Source: JABEVB01 sp049965775 (GTDB lineage Bacteria > Planctomycetota > Phycisphaerae > WQYP01). Taken from it: DNA of 7,357 nt. This document shows positions 1-5,238 of the stretch, in pieces. The notes under the pieces were generated by a model. The model was not told where the DNA came from. It saw nothing but the letters and a program-made list of their open reading frames with translations, and did no database searches. The position numbers were made by a program, and so were the translations under genes. The stretch is from contig JBMFVX010000138.1 of NCBI GenBank assembly GCA_049965775.1, positions 1 through 7,357 of the forward strand. Direction: 5' to 3'. The first letter of the stretch is position 1. Every line of letters starts with the position of its first letter.

Positions 1-767
1 ACCGCACGCACAGCCCGTTGGGGCGAATCAGGCTTTTGCGCCAACATACGAAGCACCTTACGCTCTTCCGCCAGATGACCCGGCCAGTTGGCGGCGGCAA
101 GGTCAAGGCGACCGCCGGCAAAATGCCGCCGCGACTGCAGCACGGCGCCGGTGTCAACCTGCTCGTCCGGGTTGCCCAGCCACAGGTTTAAAAAGCCCTG
201 ATGATCGCCGCGCAAAAGCGCCAGCCCCAGTAAATGATTGTCTTTGCGCATGCCAAAGCGCTGCGGTCCAAAGAAATTGGGGACGCCCGTTTTCTCAAGC
301 CGGTCGAGAATGTGCCGCGCCCGTTCCATCGCCGGCCCCACCGAACCGCCGGTACGCGACCAATCTTCATGGCGCACCTTAATGTTGAACCGATTGCCCG
401 CCAAATGCCCGATTTTGAGCTTGTTGCGATGCCGCGTGACATGCACAATTTTAAGGCCCGTGGGCAGTTCCATCTTGCTGATGCGATCCGATGGTTCATG
501 CTCGATTGAAAATTGCTGCCGTGTGACGGCTCGTGTGTCTTTCAGACCCGCATAGCCAAAATCCATCGAGCGGCGCCCCAGCGCCCGGGCCACATGCCCC
601 AGCGCCTGCATCGTGGAGAAACCCCGCTTCTCGATGGTGAAATAGCAATGCTCACCAACGCCGGCTGGTTCATACAGCGGCAATTCGTCCACCACAAAAT
701 CTTCAAGATGGTCTTTAAGCCGCCCGCCTATGCCAGGCAGGTCCGCTGTAAAATAAGGCAACTGCAT
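1..767 (-). CDS. truD: tRNA pseudouridine(13) synthase TruD, 3' end outside window
   Basis: TruD isomerises uridine 13 of certain tRNAs (tRNA-Glu in E. coli) to pseudouridine in the cytoplasm. The minus-strand frame starting at 767 stays open to the window edge and gives 255 residues beginning MQLPYFTADLPGIGG. The family signature AGLKDTRAVTRQ lies at residues 73-84, with the catalytic Asp at residue 77 (E. coli Asp80). A second hallmark, NFFGPQRFG, is at residues 164-172. The N-terminal segment LKDHLEDFVVDELPLYEPAGVGEHCYF is also typical. E. coli TruD is about 349 residues, so roughly the last quarter is missing. A GGAG Shine-Dalgarno at 775-778 sits 7 nt before the ATG and fixes the start. 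It lies 81 bp downstream of the KimA-like transporter gene on the same strand, so read-through is possible, although a TATAAT-like box in the gap could give it its own promoter. Confidence 0.95.
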   Translation of the reverse strand, partial: MQLPYFTADLPGIGGRLKDHLEDFVVDELPLYEPAGVGEHCYFTIEKRGFSTMQALGHVARALGRRSMDFGYAGLKDTRAVTRQQFSIEHEPSDRISKMELPTGLKIVHVTRHRNKLKIGHLAGNRFNIKVRHEDWSRTGGSVGPAMERARHILDRLEKTGVPNFFGPQRFGMRKDNHLLGLALLRGDHQGFLNLWLGNPDEQVDTGAVLQSRRHFAGGRLDLAAANWPGHLAEERKVLRMLAQKPDSPQRAVRA

Positions 768-781
768 CAAACAACTCCACA

Positions 782-806
782 GCCCGGCGAGAGCCGCTCG
801 CCCGGC
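782..806 (-). promoter_or_regulatory. hairpin immediately upstream of truD ribosome binding site
   Basis: The arms 782-791 and 797-806 form a 10-bp GC-rich stem with one internal mismatch and a 5-nt loop. On the truD transcript the stem ends 3 nt before the GGAG Shine-Dalgarno. There is no U-tract after it on the minus strand, so it is not a standard intrinsic terminator. It may damp read-through from the transporter gene, or affect truD translation. Confidence 0.45.
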
Positions 807-817
807 AAAACGTGTCA

Positions 818-823
818 ATTATA
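818..823 (-). promoter_or_regulatory. possible -10 element for truD
   Basis: A perfect TATAAT lies on the minus strand about 50 nt upstream of the truD ATG. No convincing -35 hexamer sits 16-18 nt upstream, and TATAAT is immediately followed by TTGACA, so the assignment rests on one hexamer only. If used, transcription would start near 811 and the 5' UTR would contain the hairpin at 782-806. Confidence 0.3.
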
Positions 824-848
824 GCCGTAACCCGCCGGTGCGGCAGAC

Positions 849-2966
849 TCAGGCATGAATCAGCAGCGGAATATCCTGCGGCAAATGATCGGCGACCTGT
901 GAGAGCGTATCGCCCTGCAACACGCGAAGCAACCCGGCGCGCCGTGAAACGCCCATTAACAGCGCGCTTACGCCGTATGTGCCGGCAAAGTCCAGAATAC
1001 TGTAGGCCACATCCGGCGACACGACGTAAATGGGCATCATCGGCACCTTTTTCTCGCGGCAGTATTTGGCGGCCGTGGCAAATGTGCGCAGCGCCTCTAC
1101 ATCTTCATCGAGGCTGGGACCTTCGCCTTCGGGCACAAACGCCAGATTAAACTGCCGCACAAAAAGCACAAATAAATTACCCTTGACCTGCGCGGCATAA
1201 TTGGCGGCAAACTCCAGCAGTCGCGGAGCGCCGCGCGTGGCCACCAGCACGCCCGGGCGGTCCATGTCTATAAGCTCCGCAGGCCGGGCCGATTCGGGTA
1301 GAGCGGCCACCTCCGCAGGCACCGCCTCGGCCACCTTGGCCAGGTGCAGCCGCAAACTATTGAAGTAATACCCCGCCACCAGCGCCAAACCAAAACATAA
1401 GGCCGAGCCTCCCCATAACCAGACAGCTGCGATGGCCTCCGATTCCGCCCAGCTTAAACGCCCAAGGTAAAGCAAATAGGCCGAGGAAAAAAACGCCAGC
1501 CCGGCGGATGCACCGAGCACCACAAACTGCTTGCGCAGCGGCAATGCCGGAAATTGCCGCGAGTAAAAGCGTGCCAGCAGCCCCACGCCCAACACGCAAC
1601 CCGCGAAAATGCGGGCTTCGGGTTTTTCTACAATCAGCGTCAGCTCTATCGCCAACATAATCAGCGCAATAGCGCCCAGGCTCGCTCGCTCCCACAATTT
1701 CACCGCCAACTCACGATTAAACGCCGTACTGGCAAGACTGATGGTAATGGCTCCGACCACGCCGATGGCATATAAATCACCGAGCGTAGCCAAATCATGA
1801 AACAACGCCAAAATAAGTATGGGCACTGTTACCGCCGGTATCAGGGCCAGCCACGGCACACCAAACGCATTAAGCCGCGTCAGAAATCGCGGAAGTTCGC
1901 CATCGCGGGCCATGGTGTATTGCACGCTCATCATGGCACCGATGGCGGTGTTTACAGCCGAAATCAGCAGCAAGCCAAACACCAGGCCGCAAACCCAGCC
2001 AAACGGACGGCTGACAAAATCGGTGGCCATTACGCCCACCACGGCGTTTTGAATGCGGTTTTCGCGGTGGCGCAGCGGGTCGAGCGAACGAACTGCGGCC
2101 GCCTCGGCCGGGCGATCGCGCCAATGCTTATGGGCCGCTTCGTAGCTGGCCGCTGCAGCCTGGGTTTTGACGGCAGGCGTGGTAAACCGCTCGTGCGGCC
2201 GGGCCGGGTTGGGGCTTAGAGCGTTCATCCCGACCGCTAAAATCAAATTCAATATCACCACTTCAAGCAGCACGGGCCAGATGGTGCGGCGGCTGGTACG
2301 GGCTACCGGCGGCACCATAACCCCGGTCATATTTGCGACGGCCTCGACACCCGAAAGCGCCAGCACCACGCTGACAAAGTTGAACCATTTGTGGCGAATA
2401 TCGCCCGATAAACTGCTTATCGGGGCTATGCGGTGCCACCCCTGCGCCAGGTGCGGTATTGAAAACGCCGCCACAACTAACGTAAGCACCAGCGTGGCCA
2501 TGGCCACCCAGAGCGCCAGCACGCTCACGCGCCGCAGTCCAAAATAATTCATCACGCCGATGATAAATATCACCGCCATCGAAAGCAGCGGTATAAGCAG
2601 CCCCTCATCGGGCAAATGAAGGTACTGCAAACCGTCAAAGGCCGACAGCGCGGCGGTGACGATATAATCGGCACACAGCAGCAGTGCCCCCACAACGGCC
2701 AACTGCTGACTGATGCGCTTGGCAGACGAATACACCCCGCCGCCATCCGGAAACGACCGGCAGACCACGGTGTATGCCCAGCCCACCATAGCCACGAGAA
2801 TGCCCACCCCCAGCACATACCAAAAGCTATCGTAAAGGGAGTAAAAAAAGGCCAACCCCAGCACGTAAAATCGGCTGGTGCCCCAGTCGCCATACAAAAT
2901 GGCCCCGGCATGATACCACTTGAGTTCGCGCGGGCGTTCCCGGCGCGTGATGGGACTTTCAATCAT
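849..2966 (-). CDS. APC-superfamily transporter with C-terminal UspA-like domain, probable KimA-like K+ importer
   Basis: A 705-residue integral membrane transporter, probably a proton-coupled potassium importer. Residues 20-535 hold about 12-14 hydrophobic segments. The N-terminal YGDWGTSRFY (25-34) resembles the Kup signature GDIGTSPLY. FPDGGGVYSSAKR (72-84), CADYIVTAALS (98-108) and ARDGELPRFLTR (353-364) are typical APC permease motifs. Residues 566-705 form a soluble UspA-like domain ending in MGVSRRAGLLRVLQGDT and PLLIHA; its nucleotide motif is degenerate (Arg where the second Gly of G-x2-G is expected). Transporter plus Usp-like domain is the layout of B. subtilis KimA (YdaO), and the c-di-AMP riboswitch in the leader supports potassium as substrate. 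Residues 251-305 are an unusual hydrophilic insertion. The start ATG has no clear Shine-Dalgarno, but an in-frame TAA lies 21 nt upstream. If the substrate guess is wrong, it is an amino-acid/polyamine permease. Sure of APC plus Usp; moderately sure of K+. Confidence 0.85.
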   Translation of the reverse strand: MIESPITRRERPRELKWYHAGAILYGDWGTSRFYVLGLAFFYSLYDSFWYVLGVGILVAMVGWAYTVVCRSFPDGGGVYSSAKRISQQLAVVGALLLCADYIVTAALSAFDGLQYLHLPDEGLLIPLLSMAVIFIIGVMNYFGLRRVSVLALWVAMATLVLTLVVAAFSIPHLAQGWHRIAPISSLSGDIRHKWFNFVSVVLALSGVEAVANMTGVMVPPVARTSRRTIWPVLLEVVILNLILAVGMNALSPNPARPHERFTTPAVKTQAAAASYEAAHKHWRDRPAEAAAVRSLDPLRHRENRIQNAVVGVMATDFVSRPFGWVCGLVFGLLLISAVNTAIGAMMSVQYTMARDGELPRFLTRLNAFGVPWLALIPAVTVPILILALFHDLATLGDLYAIGVVGAITISLASTAFNRELAVKLWERASLGAIALIMLAIELTLIVEKPEARIFAGCVLGVGLLARFYSRQFPALPLRKQFVVLGASAGLAFFSSAYLLYLGRLSWAESEAIAAVWLWGGSALCFGLALVAGYYFNSLRLHLAKVAEAVPAEVAALPESARPAELIDMDRPGVLVATRGAPRLLEFAANYAAQVKGNLFVLFVRQFNLAFVPEGEGPSLDEDVEALRTFATAAKYCREKKVPMMPIYVVSPDVAYSILDFAGTYGVSALLMGVSRRAGLLRVLQGDTLSQVADHLPQDIPLLIHA

Positions 2967-2983
2967 GTATGTATCGCCAAGTT

Positions 2984-2996
2984 GCGGTTAAACCGC
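2984..2996 (-). promoter_or_regulatory. short hairpin between riboswitch and transporter start
   Basis: GCGGTT and AACCGC flank a single base (effectively a 4-bp GC stem with a 5-nt loop), 17 nt before the transporter ATG at 2966. No run of U follows, so the leader shows no classical terminator in its expression platform. Control at translation, or through Rho, is more likely. This is inferred from position only. Confidence 0.35.
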
Positions 2997-3009
2997 CCCC
3001 TGGTTTGCC

Positions 3010-3171
3010 CCTTGTTGCCTGCGAGGTTAGCTGCCGGGCTGGGTCTCGCCATAAAACCCTTCGCAGCCGTGCCGCGAATTAGCCCCTGTGGCCATGTGCC
3101 CGAAAGCATGCAACTTTCAAGCCCGCCGCATTGGTTCCCCCGCTGCTGACCGAAGTGCGGCCAACACTAGG
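3010..3171 (-). promoter_or_regulatory. ydaO/yuaA-type cyclic-di-AMP riboswitch
   Basis: Read on the minus strand, this leader carries the conserved blocks of the ydaO/yuaA RNA in the right order. GCGGGGGAACC is at 3143-3133. GGGGCTAATTCGC at 3086-3074 is followed by a hairpin closing in GCGAAGGG. CCCGGCAGCTAACCTCGC is at 3038-3021, then AGGCAACAAGG at 3020-3010. The 3' block CAGCTAACnnCGnAGGCAA is nearly diagnostic of this class. The outer 3' strand GGCAACAAGG can pair, with small bulges, with CCTAGTGTTGGCC at 3171-3159. These RNAs bind c-di-AMP and usually switch off potassium uptake or osmolyte genes. It ends 43 nt before the ATG of the KimA-like transporter, as in B. subtilis kimA (ydaO). 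I recognise the motif from memory; a covariance-model search was not run. Confidence 0.88.
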
Positions 3172-3195
3172 CGGTTGCTTGGCGATTCTGGCTTT

Positions 3196-3223
3196 ATGGT
3201 ATACCGCCAGCCACGCGAGTCAA
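3196..3223 (-). promoter_or_regulatory. possible sigma-70 promoter for riboswitch-transporter transcript
   Basis: TTGACT at 3223-3218 (5 of 6 to consensus), a 16-nt spacer and TACCAT at 3201-3196 (4 of 6). The predicted start near 3188 would leave the whole riboswitch in the transcript. The -10 is weak; the position relative to the riboswitch is what makes it credible. Confidence 0.4.
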
Positions 3224-3401
3224 GGAGCAGTGACTATAGTTTCGGTTGCGTTGTCTTAAACCGCTTGACTGAAGCTGATTTGTGCAGTGGTGGCGAGAGG
3301 CGTTACCCGCAGATGTGAGACAACAGGTCGTTTTATTGCTTTTAAATAGGGGCGGAAGGCCGATTTTGTTGTTTGGCCCCGGAATATTACCCCAGCATTA
3401 C

Positions 3402-3431
3402 TTGATGCGGGTATTTATTGCTTTGTGTAAT
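3402..3431 (+). promoter_or_regulatory. possible promoter of transposase remnant
   Basis: TTGATG at 3402-3407, an 18-nt spacer and TGTAAT at 3426-3431, about 50 nt upstream of the TTG start at 3481. The -35 overlaps the loop of a small imperfect hairpin (3391-3411), so the two cannot be separated by eye. Confidence 0.3.
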
Positions 3432-3480
3432 GCCCCACAGTTGTATGACCTGGTTCGTCACTCGTATTGGAGGCACTTGC

Positions 3481-3870
3481 TTGCATAATCTTCAAACCCA
3501 ATCGCTCTTCGCATGGGAGGCTCTGGAAGATTCACCTTCTCTTAATACCCTGCGACAACTGCTGGCTGTAATTCCTGATCAGGCACTGCTGAACTCTCTA
3601 AGGCAGGCACGCGGCCATGGACGTAATGAATATCCTGTGTCCGTGCTTTGGGGCTTTGATGATGGCAACATCACCGGGGCCGGGCGGTTCCACAGTTACG
3701 TCGGCACGGTGAGGGTCGTACATGCCGCCTTTGCCACGCTGCTGGCGGCGGCTCCGAGGCGTGGAACCAAGACCGTGGGAAAGCTCGGGACACTGCATCT
3801 GGGCAAAGTCCAAAAAGCCCTGCAAGACAAACTACATGTGTTGTGTAGCGATTCACCCGGTGACGGGTAA
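3481..3870 (+). pseudogene. truncated transposase N-terminus fused to unrelated sequence
   Basis: The frame starting at TTG 3481, preceded by GGAGG at 3469-3473 with 7-nt spacing, encodes 129 residues. Residues 8-57, from SLFAWEALEDSPSLNTLRQLL through RGHGRNEYPVSVLW, resemble the N-terminus of DDE transposases that begin with an SLFxWE segment and a GRxxYPVRxxW segment. After Trp57 (about 3651) I see no continuation of that family: the expected catalytic portion is absent and the rest (GFDDGNITGAGRF to SPGDG) is unrecognised. Real transposases of this kind are several hundred residues long, so this is a broken copy with its expression signals still visible. The family call comes from memory of motifs, and the fragment could instead be a short hypothetical protein. 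It is flanked by unassigned sequence, which fits an insertion-sequence scar. Confidence 0.5.
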
Positions 3871-4143
3871 ACCAACGCCCAAGCCAACGCCAAAGGCTTG
3901 CGTCATAAAGCGACCATAAAACATCCGAGGAATCACGGATGTTGGGTGGCCCTGCGCCAGGATGGCTTTACTTATCACGATAAGCCCCTTGACCACGCCA
4001 TAATGCATCAACTTACAACGAATTGGCACCGCTGCAGCCTTCGGCTCCATGTGTCAATACAATTTTGTGAATTTTGAGGACGCGACAACGCAATCGGCTC
4101 CCACAATGCACCGAAGCATCATCTGCGCAGAACTTTAGCACGG
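3652..4143. other. about 490 bp with no recognisable gene
   Basis: This stretch lies between the end of the transposase-like homology and the MarR stop codon. The plus frame of the transposase remnant continues to TAA at 3868-3870 and then stays open to TGA at 4075-4077. That second stretch includes LRQDGFTYHDKPLDHAI and WHRCSLRLHVSIQFCEF, which faintly recall the start of DUF4338 (DruA-like) proteins, but not enough to call a gene. Short minus-strand frames are also open (3598-3825 and 3853-4050) without Shine-Dalgarno sites or known motifs. Degraded mobile DNA is the simplest reading. Confidence 0.4.
3920..3943. repeat. 8-bp perfect inverted repeat
   Basis: AACATCCG at 3920-3927 and CGGATGTT at 3936-3943 flank an 8-nt loop. 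Read on the minus strand the stem is followed by TTATGG, too short a T-run for a confident terminator. No gene assignment. Confidence 0.4.
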
Positions 4144-4659
4144 CTACTCTCTGGATGCGGCCGCATCGCCCGATGTGGCGGTACGGGTCGCTTCATCTTT
4201 GGCGTACAGGTCGCGCATGTGCTGACATACGCGCACAAAGTCGGTTCGGTCCTGGTCGCTTAGCCCGTGTAAGATATAGAGAGATCGCTCCAATCGCCCC
4301 TGCTTAAAAGTCTCGTAGGCGGTGCGCCCGGCGGCGGTAAGTGTGACATCTATTTTGCGTTTGTCTTCGGGGTTGAGGGCGCAGGCGATGAGCGGACGCG
4401 GAAAGCCGCCTTCAAGCGAACGAATAATGCGCGACATCTGCGCGGGTATAACGCCAAGATAGCGCTGCAGTTCGCCCACTGTCTGCTTGTCCTGTCTGAT
4501 GAGCGCGTCGAGCGTTAAAAATTGCGATTCTGAAAGCTCGGTTTCTGTATCGGCGGCGCGCGCTGCAAGCCGCTGACGCCAAGCCATTTTGGTAAGCTCA
4601 AAAATTTCGTCGGCCATTTGCGCAAGCGATTCGGCGCTTTCAGGTTTGATCTGGGCCAT
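4144..4659 (-). CDS. MarR-family transcriptional regulator
   Basis: A 171-residue winged-helix DNA-binding protein, expected to act as a dimeric repressor or ligand-responsive regulator in the cytoplasm. After a helical dimerisation segment (about 8-37), residues 43-83 (LSESQFLTLDALIRQDKQTVGELQRYLGVIPAQMSRIIRSLE) match the MarR helix-turn-helix. The wing follows as ALNPEDKRKIDVTLTAAGRTAYE (94-116), close to the usual P-x-D-x-R-x5-LT-x2-G pattern. The last 17 residues are a low-complexity tail rich in Ala, Thr and Ser. Two ATGs are adjacent (4662 and 4659); GGAG at 4667-4670 is 4 nt from the first and 7 nt from the second, so the second is preferred. A palindrome over its promoter suggests autoregulation. 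No efflux, detoxification or aromatic-degradation gene lies next to it, so the effector and targets are unknown; amt is 579 bp away on the other strand. Confidence 0.92.
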   Translation of the reverse strand: MAQIKPESAESLAQMADEIFELTKMAWRQRLAARAADTETELSESQFLTLDALIRQDKQTVGELQRYLGVIPAQMSRIIRSLEGGFPRPLIACALNPEDKRKIDVTLTAAGRTAYETFKQGRLERSLYILHGLSDQDRTDFVRVCQHMRDLYAKDEATRTATSGDAAASRE

Positions 4660-4700
4660 CATTTAGCTCCGCGATAGAAACACTTGCGATGCGTTATTAG

Positions 4701-4714
4701 TTTACAATTGTAAA
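4701..4714. promoter_or_regulatory. 14-bp perfect palindrome, probable MarR operator
   Basis: TTTACAATTGTAAA is a perfect dyad 42 bp upstream of the MarR start. AT-rich dyads of this size containing ACAATTGT resemble known MarR/OhrR-type operators. It covers the putative -10 of the MarR promoter, so binding there would block transcription. Confidence 0.6.
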
Positions 4715-4734
4715 TCAAATGACGGATATTGCAA
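4707..4734 (-). promoter_or_regulatory. probable sigma-70 promoter of MarR-family gene
   Basis: TTGCAA at 4734-4729 (4 of 6), a 16-nt spacer and TACAAT at 4712-4707 (5 of 6). The predicted start is near 4700, about 40 nt before the ATG. The -10 lies within the 14-bp palindrome. Confidence 0.5.
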
Positions 4735-5030
4735 TGACTCTTTGCGAAAAAGTTACCTTCACCGGCAGAACCTGCGAGGTACAAGTTCGGCGCTCGCTAT
4801 GCTTTTGGCACATTTTTCACAATGCCGCAGCCTGAAACGGCCACTCTCTGCTACATATACAAGCAGCCTTCCTCTGATAAAAGTAACTCTGCCTACTTAT
4901 TAGTCACTTACTGCCCAAAGACCACTCGCGTCGAATTATGCTTGCGGATGTCATTATGCACACAAAGTACGAATAATTAAGGCACTCCTTGCATCATATT
5001 TCAACGTGTTTTAGACCCATGCCTATTTTT
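4735..5030. other. intergenic region without an identifiable gene
   Basis: Nearly 300 bp between the MarR promoter and the sigma-54-like site of amt. It has frequent stops, no credible Shine-Dalgarno plus start, and no tRNA-like fold that I can see. It could hold upstream activator sites for amt, but I found no good NtrC-type GCAC-N7-GTGC dyad. Confidence 0.5.
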
Positions 5031-5046
5031 TGGCATAGGTTTTGTT
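5031..5046 (+). promoter_or_regulatory. near-consensus sigma-54 (RpoN) site upstream of amt
   Basis: TGGCATAGGTTTTGTT fits TGGCAYR-N4-TTGCW with correct GG-to-GC spacing, except that the -12 C is T. Sigma-54 with NtrC drives amt/glnK operons in many bacteria, so the site suits the gene. Transcription would begin near 5057, giving a leader of about 180 nt. The changed -12 base keeps confidence moderate. The site also forms one arm of a small stem (5019-5023 with 5032-5036). Confidence 0.4.
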
Positions 5047-5072
5047 TATGTAACGGCGATGCTCGGCTTTTA

Positions 5073-5223
5073 GGCGGATGCCGCAAGCATTGGCCCATTG
5101 GGCTTTCACTCCAGAGAGCTGTTGCCGTGGCCACGGCAACCGGCAAATGGATGGAAATATCCGCCAGGTTTTTGGGCTAAGTCCCAAGCACAGTCGCGTG
5201 GGCGTGTTTGTGCGAACTTTTTT
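5073..5223 (+). promoter_or_regulatory. structured leader of amt, type unknown
   Basis: Several complementary segments lie between the putative promoter and the amt ribosome binding site. GGCGGAT (5073-5079) is exactly complementary to ATCCGCC (5159-5165) and encloses GCCC-ATT-GGGC (5093-5103) and the 20-bp palindrome (5121-5140), so a multibranched fold is possible. TTGGG/CCCAA (5172-5187) follows. GCACA/TGTGC (5188-5213) has a long loop and T6 at 5218-5223 just before the Shine-Dalgarno. The last element could be a weak attenuator. It does not match the glutamine riboswitch motifs I know. The fold is inferred from complementarity only. Confidence 0.35.
5121..5140. promoter_or_regulatory. 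20-bp perfect palindrome upstream of amt
   Basis: GTTGCCGTGG is followed directly by its exact reverse complement, ending 98 bp before the amt ATG. As DNA it is a good operator candidate for a dimeric regulator; as RNA it would form a strong stem with a tight loop. A related half-site CGGCAA recurs immediately downstream at 5141-5146. Confidence 0.5.
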
Positions 5224-5230
5224 AAGGAGG
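5224..5230 (+). promoter_or_regulatory. amt ribosome binding site
   Basis: AAGGAGG, 8 nt before the ATG at 5239. It decides the amt start against the longer open frame that begins at 5098. Confidence 0.85.
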
Positions 5231-5238
5231 CGTATTTT

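Noticed and set aside
1797..2219. Long plus-strand open frames antisense to the transporter gene
   Set aside because: They are mirror frames of a well-supported membrane protein and have no motifs of their own.
2985..3010. GGGGCAAACC resembling part of a c-di-GMP riboswitch
   Set aside because: The second conserved block (GACGCAAAGCC) is missing, and the region is explained by the c-di-AMP riboswitch 3' end and its expression platform.
3598..3825. 75-residue minus-strand frame with KGGMYDPHRADVTVEP
   Set aside because: Looks coding-like in places, but has no start signal or known family, and it overlaps the transposase remnant frame.
3853..4050. 65-residue minus-strand open frame
   Set aside because: No Shine-Dalgarno or recognisable motif; it lies in the likely mobile-element scar.
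4956..4971. GCAC-ACAAA-GTAC as an NtrC enhancer site
   Set aside because: Half-site spacing is wrong and the second half does not match GTGC.
4981..4993. Sigma-54-like GGCAC...TTGCA upstream of amt
   Set aside because: The half-sites match, but the GG-to-GC spacing is 8 nt instead of 10, and sigma-54 is strict about spacing. The site at 5031-5046 has correct spacing.
4989..5180. 63-residue open frame in the amt leader
   Set aside because: No ribosome binding site, no motif, and it overlaps the predicted structured leader and the palindrome.
5098..5238. Upstream ATT/ATG-type extension of amt by 47 codons
   Set aside because: It has no Shine-Dalgarno and would bury the signal peptide. AAGGAGG before ATG 5239 decides the start.
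5057..5238. Known glutamine (glnA-type) riboswitch in the amt leader
   Set aside because: The conserved glnA-motif blocks that I know are not present.
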